Part shown: positions 16,467 to 24,027 of the stretch, one piece after another
Layout of the letters: each line of letters begins with the position of its first letter
Numbering within the stretch: position 1 is the first letter of the stretch
Source of the DNA: DATKLX01 sp035542155
GTDB lineage: Bacteria; Chloroflexota; Anaerolineae; Anaerolineales; Anaerolineaceae
Direction of reading: 5' to 3'
Length of the DNA stretch: 45,658 bases
Assembly (NCBI GenBank): GCA_035542155.1
Contig: DATKLX010000052.1
Location: forward strand, 1 to 45,658
Notes under the pieces: model-generated
The model's database searches: none
What the model saw: only the letters and a program-made list of their open reading frames with translations
Told to the model about the DNA's origin: nothing
Program-made: the position numbers and the translations under genes

Positions 16467-17069
16467 ATGGAACCGAAACGCAAGCCATCCCGACGGATAC
16501 AGATCCTTCAGGCTGCAGCCAGGGTATTTGCCCGGTTAGGGTTCGATAAGGCGACCATCAAGCAGATTGCACGTGAAGCGGGGATGCGCGCGCCGGCTCT
16601 GATCTATTGGTACTATCACAATAAACGCGCTTTGTTCCAGGCCGTTCTGGAAAAATACTCTCTGCTGACCCAAGATCTTTCCGATCCCGACCGCCTGGAC
16701 AGCCAGCCGCCCGAACAGGTGCTCACCACACTGGGGACCCGTTTCCTGCACACCTTTGAAGATCCCGAAGCTGTACGCCTTTTTCGTATTCTGCTGGCTG
16801 AGACAGCCCACAATGAGGAGACGGCAACCTATTTCGCGGAACGATCGATCCTGCCTTTCCAGAAATTTCTGGTCAAATACCTGGAGAAGCAGGCGCAGGC
16901 AGGCCGCCTGCGATTCCACAATGCCCAAACGATGGCGCGGGCTTTTCTGGGAAGCCTGGTCATGTACGTAATGGCCCAGGGACTGTTCCCGATGGTTCGT
17001 GAAGGCCAGCCGGCTTATGGGGATTATGTCCAGGAGGTCGTGCAGACGTTCTTAAGGGGATTGCAGTAG
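16467..17069 (+). CDS. TetR/AcrR-family transcriptional regulator
   Basis: The 200-residue protein has the TetR N-terminal helix-turn-helix: RRIQILQAAARVFARLGFDKATIKQIA, then GMRAPALIYWYYHNKRALFQAVL, with the Y-x-Y/HF-x-x-K pattern at the end of the recognition helix. The remaining all-helical part (about residues 60-200) is the ligand-binding/dimerisation domain. The gene lies directly behind a near-perfect palindrome that overlaps its own promoter, so autoregulation is very likely. The usual companion (an efflux pump or enzyme) is absent: the gene downstream is a decayed L,D-transpeptidase and the gene upstream has its own regulator role. It may act in trans or have lost its target. Confidence 0.9.
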   Translation: MEPKRKPSRRIQILQAAARVFARLGFDKATIKQIAREAGMRAPALIYWYYHNKRALFQAVLEKYSLLTQDLSDPDRLDSQPPEQVLTTLGTRFLHTFEDPEAVRLFRILLAETAHNEETATYFAERSILPFQKFLVKYLEKQAQAGRLRFHNAQTMARAFLGSLVMYVMAQGLFPMVREGQPAYGDYVQEVVQTFLRGLQ

Positions 17070-17119
17070 GGGGAAGGGTAGTACCTGCTTTTCTCTCCTA
17101 TTCCCCGAATAATGAAATT

Positions 17120-17842
17120 ATGCAGCAAAGAATCACGCGCCAAAAAGGCGCATCGAGCCTGTGGATCGGAGCGATCGTTGGGGCGGTGCTCCTGCTGGTC
17201 GTACCATTTCTTTAGGCGATTGGATTGGCTTTCTACGTAGAAGCCGCCGGGCTGATTCTGCCAGGAGTAACAGTAGCCGGCGTGCCCCTGGCCTGGATGG
17301 ATCGCAATCAGGCGGCGGAGAAGCTCAACCGTATCTGGAACGAAGAAAAGACTTAGACCATCAGCGACGGCGTCCATGCCTGGACCACCTCGCTGCCTTC
17401 TTTGGGCTGTGGCTAGATCCGAACGCGACGGCCGAGGCAGCTTATTCCGCCGGGCGATCGAACGGCGGGCTGGTGGGCCTGGTTGAGGCGCTGGCAAACC
17501 CGGCTTTGATCCTGCAGAGCGGCCAGATGCCGCTGATCATAGATCCAGTCCCACCGCGGGTGACCGACGTGACCGCGGCCGGGGATCTTCCAGGTGCAGA
17601 CCCACGAGATGAACGCGTACGCGGCAATCTGGGACCTGAGAATGCCGCACTTTTTGGGAATCTACGAAGCCTGGCGCGGGTTTATAAACGGGATCCACGG
17701 CCTGCCTACACCATCCAACGGGGTGCGCCTGTAGAGCAACATCCTGGGGAAGCCGGCTTCCTATGGGTGCATCATCCTGGAGCCGGCGGCGTTCGTCTAT
17801 TCCTGGGCGGAGAATGGAACGGTGGTGGAGATCGTGAAATAA
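17120..17842 (+). pseudogene. Decayed L,D-transpeptidase (YkuD) with N-terminal membrane anchor and PG-binding domain
   Basis: Reading across frames gives a recognisable protein. From the ATG at 17120 come a membrane helix, then LILPGVTVAGVPLAWMDRNQ, the start of the peptidoglycan-binding domain of YoaR/VanW-type proteins. In-frame TAG codons interrupt at 17213-17215 and 17354-17356. A shift near 17400 leads to GLWLDPNATAEAAYSAGR, and another near 17585 to MPHFLGIYEAW and GIHGLPTPSNGVRL. After a third TAG (17732-17734) the YkuD catalytic end LGKPASYGCIILEP with the active-site Cys and the terminal TAA (17840-17842) follow. The protein would have cross-linked peptidoglycan, or attached to it, outside the membrane. 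Three stops and at least two shifts make it a clear pseudogene, probably shortened internally. Confidence 0.85.
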
Positions 17843-17868
17843 TCAAAGAATAGAGAGCGGAGAATGGC

Positions 17869-19068
17869 TTATTTTTCCATTATTTGGGCTGTGTTTTCAA
17901 GGTGGTCGATGCCGAGGAAGGCGGCGAAGCGTTGGAAGCATTCCTGGAGGCAGGCACGCATTTCATCGGTTTGGATGACTCCTGGCTCCCACCACCAGTT
18001 TTTCACCTGAGCTGAGCGGGTTTTGAGTTTGCGAACCGGCTCAAAACGGGCAATAAACCGGTCGCCAAACAGGATGGGGAGGACATAATAGCCGTATTCT
18101 CGCTCCGTCTGAGGTTTATATACCTCCCAGCGGTAATTGAAGTTGAACAACCCCTCGACCAGCCTGCGATCCCAGAGAAGATTATCCAGGGGAGCCAGAA
18201 TCACGGCCTGGGGTGTGGGCTCGCCGCCCTGCAACACGGTTTCGAGGGCGGACTGGTCGATACTGCGCATGTAGAGCGGGTAATGGAAGCCTTCTACGGT
18301 GATCTCGACCACCTGTCCTCGAGCAAGGAGGCGCTGGAAGGTCGCGGCCCGCTGAGGGGCCTTGATCGCGCCCATACCCAGCCAGGCGTCACCACCGCGG
18401 CTGGAAAGCAAGCCGACGCCGCCGAGGCGGCGGTAAATGTACCAGTCCTGGAAGGCTTCTTCGGAGGGGTTGGGGTCGGGCGCTTCTAAAAGCGCGGCGG
18501 GGATATGGCGGTAGGCGAGGTCATAGACGCGGCGGGTGTGGACCTTATGATGGATGACCAATTCTCCCCAAAAATACATGCTTTCGAGGGCAGCGCGGGC
18601 CAGGCGAGTGGGCGCCCAGGACCAATCCACACTCTGGTTGTAGTCGAGGTCGATGGAGGAAAGCGGTCCGCGGGTGGTGAATTCGCGGCGTACTTCGGGG
18701 AGGATCACGGCTGCCGGGCGACCATCGCTCCCCAGGCGGCGAAGGGCTGCTTCCCGCTGGCGGCGAAAGAAGGGCCAGTCTTCCAATGGGTAGATGGACA
18801 TGTTCTTATCCCAGCCGTCGAGAAGACGGCGATCCTGGTAGAGCAGCTCCTGGAGCATGGCCGGGCGGAAATCGCGCACCCGTGATTGGAGAACCAGCTC
18901 GTGGTTATGGCCGGCGATATTCAAGGGGTCGAACTGGATGCAGTTGACATGGCGAATGTAGGCGAGGATCCCCGCTTTGCCTTGGAGCTGGTAAGGGGGC
19001 CAGAGCTTCTGGTGAGCCAGAAGGAAGCGGCGCGCCTGTCGCTGGGTGAGGGTGATTCGAGCTGGCAT
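17869..19068 (-). CDS. Winged-helix DNA glycosylase, AlkX/YcaQ type (HTH_42 family)
   Basis: The 399-residue protein belongs to the AlkZ/YcaQ superfamily (HTH_42), which unhooks DNA interstrand crosslinks and removes bulky alkylated bases. Near the N-terminus, CIQFDPLN holds Q45-F46-D47, the Q-hydrophobic-D motif of the AlkX/YcaQ branch, as opposed to Q-x-Q of AlkZ. The C-terminal part has the conserved EYGYYVLPILFGDRFIARFE segment (around residues 320-340). Tandem winged-helix domains fill the middle. The ATG at 19068 sits 23 bp after a start site predicted from a consensus promoter on this strand. Length is usual for the family. A second, AlkZ-like paralogue lies at 41155-42267. Confidence 0.85.
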   Translation of the reverse strand: MPARITLTQRQARRFLLAHQKLWPPYQLQGKAGILAYIRHVNCIQFDPLNIAGHNHELVLQSRVRDFRPAMLQELLYQDRRLLDGWDKNMSIYPLEDWPFFRRQREAALRRLGSDGRPAAVILPEVRREFTTRGPLSSIDLDYNQSVDWSWAPTRLARAALESMYFWGELVIHHKVHTRRVYDLAYRHIPAALLEAPDPNPSEEAFQDWYIYRRLGGVGLLSSRGGDAWLGMGAIKAPQRAATFQRLLARGQVVEITVEGFHYPLYMRSIDQSALETVLQGGEPTPQAVILAPLDNLLWDRRLVEGLFNFNYRWEVYKPQTEREYGYYVLPILFGDRFIARFEPVRKLKTRSAQVKNWWWEPGVIQTDEMRACLQECFQRFAAFLGIDHLENTAQIMEK

Positions 19069-19097
19069 GGGACCTGATCCTTTTCCCCGGTGAGTGA

Positions 19098-19126
19098 AGT
19101 ATAACGAACGATTGTTCTATTGTCAA
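19098..19126 (-). promoter_or_regulatory. Consensus sigma-70 promoter of the AlkX/YcaQ-like gene
   Basis: On the minus strand TTGACA (19126-19121) and TATACT (19103-19098) are separated by exactly 17 bp, predicting a transcript start near 19091. Confidence 0.8.
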
Positions 19127-19202
19127 TGAGGAATTACTCACCCCAGAGGGGAAATAACCCGAAAGAGCAAAGTACTGTCGCATCTCCACCCACCCTACGA
19201 GA

Positions 19203-19208
19203 TATAAT
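19203..19208 (+). promoter_or_regulatory. -10 box of the PPOX-fold gene
   Basis: TATAAT at 19203-19208, 28 bp before the GTG start at 19236. No clear -35 element at the expected distance. Confidence 0.45.
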
Positions 19209-19235
19209 TGAAGAATCTTATCCAATGAGGAACCT

Positions 19236-19613
19236 GTGGAGATTGCACCTGCACCAGAACAGGCACTACACCGGCTGGAACACGAACAAAATATCTGGTT
19301 CGGCAGTGTCCGGCCGGATGGACGCCCGCACCTGGCGCCCGTATGGTTTGTGTGGCACGCGGGGAAGATTTATATCGGCGCCGATCCCAAGAGCGTGAAG
19401 AGCCGGAATATCCAGAGGAACCCGCGGGTGACCCTGGCATTGGAAGAAGGCACTCACCCATTGATTTGTGAAGGGGTGGCGAGAGTGGTCGACCCGCCCT
19501 GGGAGGAGGATTTGCTGGCTGCCTTTTTTCAGAAATACGAGTGGAATCTTAACAAGGAGGTGCAATATAACCAGGTGATTGAAGTGACACCGCGAAAGTG
19601 GCTGAACTGGTGA
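19236..19613 (+). CDS. Pyridoxamine 5'-phosphate oxidase-fold (PPOX) flavin/F420-binding protein
   Basis: The 125-residue protein is a minimal split-barrel PPOX domain: FGSVRPDGRPHLAPVWFVW (strands 1-2), GKIYIGADPKSVKSRNIQRNPRVTLAL (cofactor phosphate-binding K-x-x-N region) and ICEGVARVVDPP. This is the pattern of PPOX-class F420-dependent or FMN-dependent oxidoreductases; the cofactor cannot be decided by eye, although F420 use is possible in this lineage. It should act in the cytoplasm as a dimer. The start is a GTG at 19236, chosen because GAGG lies 5 nt upstream and because it gives the usual family length. It is divergent from the AlkX/YcaQ-like gene. The 182 bp between its stop and the ECF sigma gene show nothing. 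Confidence 0.85.
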   Translation: MEIAPAPEQALHRLEHEQNIWFGSVRPDGRPHLAPVWFVWHAGKIYIGADPKSVKSRNIQRNPRVTLALEEGTHPLICEGVARVVDPPWEEDLLAAFFQKYEWNLNKEVQYNQVIEVTPRKWLNW

Positions 19614-19795
19614 TGGTCCAGGCTTTTAAAGGCATTGACCTGGCTCTCCACCCTGATTGCCAGGCCAACCTCATCTCTCCAAAAACCCATCTCGCCCCTA
19701 ATCGAATTTGAAATCATTATATGGCTTATTCAACCTTTTACAAGCGGGGGATTTCCCCCAGTGTACAAAGGCAAAAAACCCTATACAAATTCTCC

Positions 19796-20404
19796 TTATT
19801 GAATCCGGGTCCGTTTCAGCCAGTTAACGAGTATGGCACGCCCGCGGGCAACCCGGCTTTTCAGCGTGCCGATCGGGATCGCCAGTACCTGAGCGGCTTC
19901 GCTATAGCCCATTTCCTGGACATCAATCAGGATAATTGCAACCCGATATTCAACAGGCAGACGGTGAATGGATTCCTGGATTGTCTTGCGCAGCTCATGA
20001 CGTTCGACGGATTCCAAGGGTTGTTCGCAGGGATCGACCATCCAGGAGGGAGAATCGAATTCTTCCATATTTTCATCCACAGGTTCCAGGGGAAGCGTCT
20101 GGCGGCGCTTGACCCGTCGCAACTCGTCGTAACAGGCGTTCACAGTGATGCGGTACATCCAGGCCATGAAAGGTCCGGTTTTGAAGATCGAGATTTTGCG
20201 GTAAGCGGATAAAAAAGCTTCCTGGGTGGCGTCTTCGGCAGCTTCATGGGTGCCAAGGATGGAATATGCCAGGTTATAAACTCGATCCTGGTAGGTGAGG
20301 ACGAGTTCATTGAAAGAATTGAGGTTCCCGGCTTGCGTAGAGCGGATCAAGGCGATCTCTCGGTCAGAATACATCGGCTGGGTGCAAGTTATTACTAGTT
20401 CCAT
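19796..20404 (-). CDS. ECF-subfamily RNA polymerase sigma-70 factor
   Basis: The 202-residue protein has region 2 (about 26-90: FNELVLTYQDRVYNLAYSIL, then EAAEDATQEAFLSAYRKI, with the D-A-x-Q-E core-binding segment) and region 4 (about 140-195: LPVEYRVAIILIDVQEMGYSEAAQVL, then IPIGTLKSRVARGRAIL, which recognises the -35). The acidic linker between them is longer than minimal. It directs polymerase to a stress or envelope regulon. No zinc-finger anti-sigma gene follows, so its control is unclear. The only close neighbour is the 74-residue protein 76 bp upstream on the same strand. An in-frame ATG at residue 11 (MYSDREIALIR) is an alternative start. Confidence 0.92.
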   Translation of the reverse strand: MELVITCTQPMYSDREIALIRSTQAGNLNSFNELVLTYQDRVYNLAYSILGTHEAAEDATQEAFLSAYRKISIFKTGPFMAWMYRITVNACYDELRRVKRRQTLPLEPVDENMEEFDSPSWMVDPCEQPLESVERHELRKTIQESIHRLPVEYRVAIILIDVQEMGYSEAAQVLAIPIGTLKSRVARGRAILVNWLKRTRIQ

Positions 20405-20480
20405 TTTCGTTTTCCTGCTGGTTATCCAAAATTTCTGTTTCTTGTTGGTTCGGGAGCCGGCTCGTGCTGGTTGCCAGGCT

Positions 20481-20705
20481 CTATTGGCGTTCTAAGAAGA
20501 GCAAATCCAGCCCGAGGCTGTAGAGGTTCTGGAGCATTCCCTGGAGAGAGGCTTGGTCGTCTACCTCACCGCGAAGGATGGTGACCACGTCACCGTTGAC
20601 CTGCTGTTTGGAGATGTCCATCCCTCTGAAGGCGTCTTCCCAACTGGATGGGACATTGCCGAGGACGTGGATCTCATAGGTACCTGCATCAAATCTGTTG
20701 ACCAT
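20481..20705 (-). CDS. Small conserved protein of unknown function next to the ECF sigma factor
   Basis: The 74-residue product begins MVNRFDAGTYEIHVLGNVPS and ends GMLQNLYSLGLDLLFLERQ. The pattern of a strand (YEIHVLG), a Trp-containing helix (WEDAFRG), a strand (VVTILRGEV), then D-Q-A-S-L-Q-G-M-L and a closing strand is, as I recall it, common in short Chloroflexota proteins found beside regulators. It has no membrane segment, no cysteines and no catalytic signature. The fold looks like a small alpha/beta (ACT-like) domain, which is inference. It lies between the terminator of the LuxR gene and the ECF sigma gene, and could be co-transcribed with the latter. Whether it modulates the sigma factor is unknown. 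Confidence 0.6.
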   Translation of the reverse strand: MVNRFDAGTYEIHVLGNVPSSWEDAFRGMDISKQQVNGDVVTILRGEVDDQASLQGMLQNLYSLGLDLLFLERQ

Positions 20706-20769
20706 ATGCCTGTTTGTGCATTCCTTGGATTGAAACTTGAGACAGTCTGAGTATTACATATCCGGAATC

Positions 20770-20806
20770 AAAAAACATTCACCCCGGGGAGAATTCCAGG
20801 GTGAAT
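20770..20806 (-). terminator. Rho-independent terminator of the LuxR-type regulator gene
   Basis: On the minus strand ATTCACCC (20806-20799) pairs with GGGTGAAT (20784-20777) around a 14-nt loop, and the stem is followed by G and then a T6 run (complement of 20770-20775). It lies 34 bp beyond the stop of the large LuxR-family gene. Confidence 0.8.
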
Positions 20807-20839
20807 TGGGGGTGTATTGAGATTACGACCGATATAGAA

Positions 20840-23710
20840 CTAGATAATTTCTCGCTCTCTGGCGCGAACGAGGGCCTGGGTGCGGGTTTTGACCCCCAAT
20901 TTGTCGTAAATATGGTTGATGTGTTTTTTGATTGTGCTTTCAGCAACACACAGGCGGCTGGCGATTTCCAGGTTCGATAAACCGGATGAAATCCAACGCA
21001 GCACTTCGATCTCCCTCTCAGTGAGGGGATCGACCACCGCGGGCGGGCCGGCGATCGGAAATGGCCTGGGGACAGTGATCACCGGGGAGCAGGAGCAGTC
21101 TGCCGTGTTCGGCAGGTCCGTGCTTTGCGGGGTGGAAAAATGAAGGAGAAATTGATCGATCATCGAAACAACAGGCGCACCGCCTTTTTGCGAGCGAAGC
21201 ATGGAAAGCAGCTCAACCATCGGCTGGCCTTCATTGGTCAGCATGCGAATGTATCCCTGTTGTGCGGCGAGTGGGAGAGCCCGCTCCAGAAAGGGGAGAC
21301 CGGCCAGAGAGCTGCCTTCTGCGTGGGCAGCGAGCGCCTTCAAGATCAGCAGCTCGATCACCCGCTCGCCCCAGCCACATTCCTCGGCGATACGAAGCTG
21401 CACCTCAAGAGCCTGCCTGGCTTCTTCGAACCGTTCGTCTAAACCCTGCTGGAGGCGCAAGGCGATGAGGAGGCGGATCACAGCGATTTGCTCGACGTAA
21501 TACCATTCGCCATCGAGAACAATAGAGCGCATTTTGGGATTTTCACTGGTATCCAGGTGAATCTCCTGGCTGTAGCGAATGGCTTCGGCGAGCAGCTCAG
21601 GCTGGTCCTGGGCCTGAAAAAGCAGCATGCGGATCTGTGCCGAGCGGGTGTAAGTCGCAGCACCCGACCAGGATTTACGGGCCATGTCCAGAATGGGCTG
21701 GGCTTCGGCATACCGACGTTCAAAGGTACGGATCCAGGCCATGTAGACCTGAGCGCGCATGATGGTAAAGATCTCATTGGTGAATTTCAACCGCTCCATC
21801 CCGCAGCAATTGATCATCTCTTCAGCCAGAGAGAGGTTGTCCTGCTCCATGGCGATTTTGGCCAGAAGCACATCCAAGGCACCTGCCACGGCGATATAAC
21901 GACCGCCGCGCTCAAATTCGTCGACCGTGGTCTGGCCTTCCTTGAGAATCGCGATGGCGCGAGCCAGGTCACCCTGTTTGGTAGCCGTGTAAGCCTGGGT
22001 ATAGTATGTACCACAGGCATTGAAGATATCGTCATTGAGCAGGTTCAGCAGCAGGGCTTCTTCCAAAATTTTTTCGGCGCGGTCGATCCTGGCCTGGGCA
22101 AGATAGGCGGTGAACTGGCCGCGCAATGCCTGCCAGCGAAACAGATAATCCTCATCAGGAAGGTTTTCCAGCGCCTTCTCGGAAATGGCGAGCAACTCTT
22201 CGGGTGGAACACCCCGCAAGCGGGCTGTGGCGCTGCGCAGGGCATATAAATACCCTTTATAAGGACCGGTGCGACCGTCCCACTGGGCTTCAAGCTCATC
22301 GAGATACTGGTCGATCAGCTCGGGAGGATCGGGCTGGCGATCGAACAAAGCCAGGGCGGAAATGATGGCCAGCATCGGGCGGGAATAGATGATTTCACGG
22401 GGGAGGGCATTAAACCAGGCCGCGGGCAGACCCCGGCCAGATTCGGTCATCATCGCAATCCCATGGATCTCGATCAGATCGGCTGCCTGATCCAGGTCCT
22501 GGGCGGAAAGAGCGTATTCGATGGCGTCCTGGAGGTAGCCATGTTCAGCGAACCAGCGGCTGGCGCGCTGCTTCAGCTCTCGGACCACTGCCGTTCCAAC
22601 TGCAAACTGGAGCCGGCGTTGCAAGAGCTCGATAAAGAGGGGATGGTAGCGGTACCAGGTCCGTTCCGAATCGAGGGGGACGAGGAAGAGGTTGGAACGC
22701 TCCAGGTAGTCGAGAACATATGAAGAAGAGAACGGCCTGTCCTGGCCGGCAGGCCAGGGAGAACGGAAATCAGTCTGTATTCCTTGACCGTTCTCAATTT
22801 TACGCTCTCTGTTCTCGACCAGTACATCGCACAACTCCGCACACAGCCGCTTCAGAATGGAGGTGCGCAGCAGGAAGGTTTGGATCTCTTCCGGTTGGCG
22901 AGAAAGGACCTCTTCGACGAGATAATCCATGAGATGGCGGTCGCTGCCCGAGAAGGAGCGGATAAAGGCATCGACGTCAGGTTGATTGTCCAGGGAGATA
23001 GCTGCCAGTTGGAGCCCGGCGACCCACCCTTCGGTGCGCTCGACGAGCGCTTCCACTTGCGTCGAGTTGAGGTCGAGCGCCATACTATGATTGAATAAGT
23101 GCATGGCCTCGCTACTATTGAAGCGCAAAGCGGCCATGCGGATCTCGGTGAGTTGTCCGCGAGCGCGCAGGCGAGCCAGGGGAAGGAGAGGGTCTTTCCG
23201 GGTAGCAATCACCAGGTGGAGGTTGGGTGGGAAGTGGTCGATTAAGAAGGCGAGTCCTTCGTGGATGGGCAACTCAGTGATCAGATGGTAATCGTCCAGG
23301 ATGAGGACGATCTGAGAGTCTGCGGGCGAGGTAGCGAGCTCGTTGATCAGGCTGGTGAGCACATTGGCGATCGGAGGGACTTGGGGCAGATCGAAGAGGC
23401 TGAGGGTGCGGCTTCCCAGGCCAGGCTGGACCTGCTGGAAGGCTGTGCACAAATAGATGAGAAAGGTTTGAAGATGGTTATCCCTTTCGTCGAGGGAGAG
23501 CCAGGCAATCTTCAAGCCGCGCCGGGTAAGGGTGGAGAGCCATTCCGTGACCAGGGTTGTTTTTCCATAACCGGCTGGGGCCGAGATGAGGGATAGACGG
23601 CGGCGCAGGTGCAGGCCCTGGTCGAGGCGCTCGAGAAGGGCCGGCCTGGAAACCAAACTTGTCCCTGGCTGAGGAATATAAAATTTTGTCAGGAGAAGAG
23701 GCTCGTTCAA
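20840..23710 (-). CDS. Large ATP-binding LuxR-family regulator (MalT-like, LAL)
   Basis: The 956-residue protein has a STAND-type NTPase module at the N-terminus, with Walker A SAPAGYGKTT (43-52) and Walker B IVLILDDYHL (about 145), then an arm with TPR-like helical repeats (about 340-850), and a LuxR helix-turn-helix at the C-terminus (DPLTEREIEVLRWISSGLSN, then IASRLCVAESTIKKHINHIY). The family integrates an inducer and ATP to oligomerise and activate transcription, as MalT does with maltotriose; the inducer here is unknown. The start is a TTG at 23710, because an in-frame stop lies just upstream and no ATG occurs before the conserved KFYIPQPG segment. The gene has its own terminator, and no obvious target operon adjoins it. 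Confidence 0.93.
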   Translation of the reverse strand: MNEPLLLTKFYIPQPGTSLVSRPALLERLDQGLHLRRRLSLISAPAGYGKTTLVTEWLSTLTRRGLKIAWLSLDERDNHLQTFLIYLCTAFQQVQPGLGSRTLSLFDLPQVPPIANVLTSLINELATSPADSQIVLILDDYHLITELPIHEGLAFLIDHFPPNLHLVIATRKDPLLPLARLRARGQLTEIRMAALRFNSSEAMHLFNHSMALDLNSTQVEALVERTEGWVAGLQLAAISLDNQPDVDAFIRSFSGSDRHLMDYLVEEVLSRQPEEIQTFLLRTSILKRLCAELCDVLVENRERKIENGQGIQTDFRSPWPAGQDRPFSSSYVLDYLERSNLFLVPLDSERTWYRYHPLFIELLQRRLQFAVGTAVVRELKQRASRWFAEHGYLQDAIEYALSAQDLDQAADLIEIHGIAMMTESGRGLPAAWFNALPREIIYSRPMLAIISALALFDRQPDPPELIDQYLDELEAQWDGRTGPYKGYLYALRSATARLRGVPPEELLAISEKALENLPDEDYLFRWQALRGQFTAYLAQARIDRAEKILEEALLLNLLNDDIFNACGTYYTQAYTATKQGDLARAIAILKEGQTTVDEFERGGRYIAVAGALDVLLAKIAMEQDNLSLAEEMINCCGMERLKFTNEIFTIMRAQVYMAWIRTFERRYAEAQPILDMARKSWSGAATYTRSAQIRMLLFQAQDQPELLAEAIRYSQEIHLDTSENPKMRSIVLDGEWYYVEQIAVIRLLIALRLQQGLDERFEEARQALEVQLRIAEECGWGERVIELLILKALAAHAEGSSLAGLPFLERALPLAAQQGYIRMLTNEGQPMVELLSMLRSQKGGAPVVSMIDQFLLHFSTPQSTDLPNTADCSCSPVITVPRPFPIAGPPAVVDPLTEREIEVLRWISSGLSNLEIASRLCVAESTIKKHINHIYDKLGVKTRTQALVRAREREII

Positions 23711-23834
23711 CGAGGATTGTCCGGGTGATTATTCTCTGGTTTTGGGATCTAAATCGAGAGGCAGGTGGGGAGCGCTCCCAACATCTGATTTTATCTTATG
23801 GGAAAAACAATTCAGGTTCTAGTGACAGATGTCA

Positions 23835-23975
23835 TCAATCAGGATTAATATTTCTGACGACCCGAAAGCCGAAGAAATCGTCGCGCTCATTTTCGGAATG
23901 GCGCAGACGGGTGGCAGAGCGGCAGTTCTCGGGTGGCTCGTGCCAGGAGCCACCCCGCGTAACTCTGTAGCCACG
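23835..23975 (-). pseudogene. C-terminal fragment of a formylglycine-generating-enzyme (SUMF1/FGE-sulfatase) domain
   Basis: About 46 codons read YRVTRGGSWHEPPENCRSA, then TRLRHSENERDD and FFGFRVVRN. This is the closing motif of the FGE/SUMF1 domain (R-G-G-S-W, C-R-S-A-x-R, G-F-R-V-V). The rest of the domain (about 200 residues) is missing: upstream the frame runs into the end of serC. It is a remnant left after a deletion, not a functional gene. The other sequence between 23711 and 24027 shows nothing further. Confidence 0.8.
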
Positions 23976-24027
23976 CTCACCCCGGTGGCGAAATCCGGGG
24001 TTCCGTAGCTTGTTTTTTGGGTATGGA

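Noticed and set aside
17213..17734. TAG readthrough or recoding in the transpeptidase gene
   Set aside because: Besides the TAG codons there are frame changes and an apparent internal loss, and other genes here end normally with TAG.
17161..17853. 230-codon plus-strand frame read as a gene of its own
   Set aside because: Only its middle part matches a protein (GLWLDPNATAEAAY onward). It is one frame of the broken L,D-transpeptidase.
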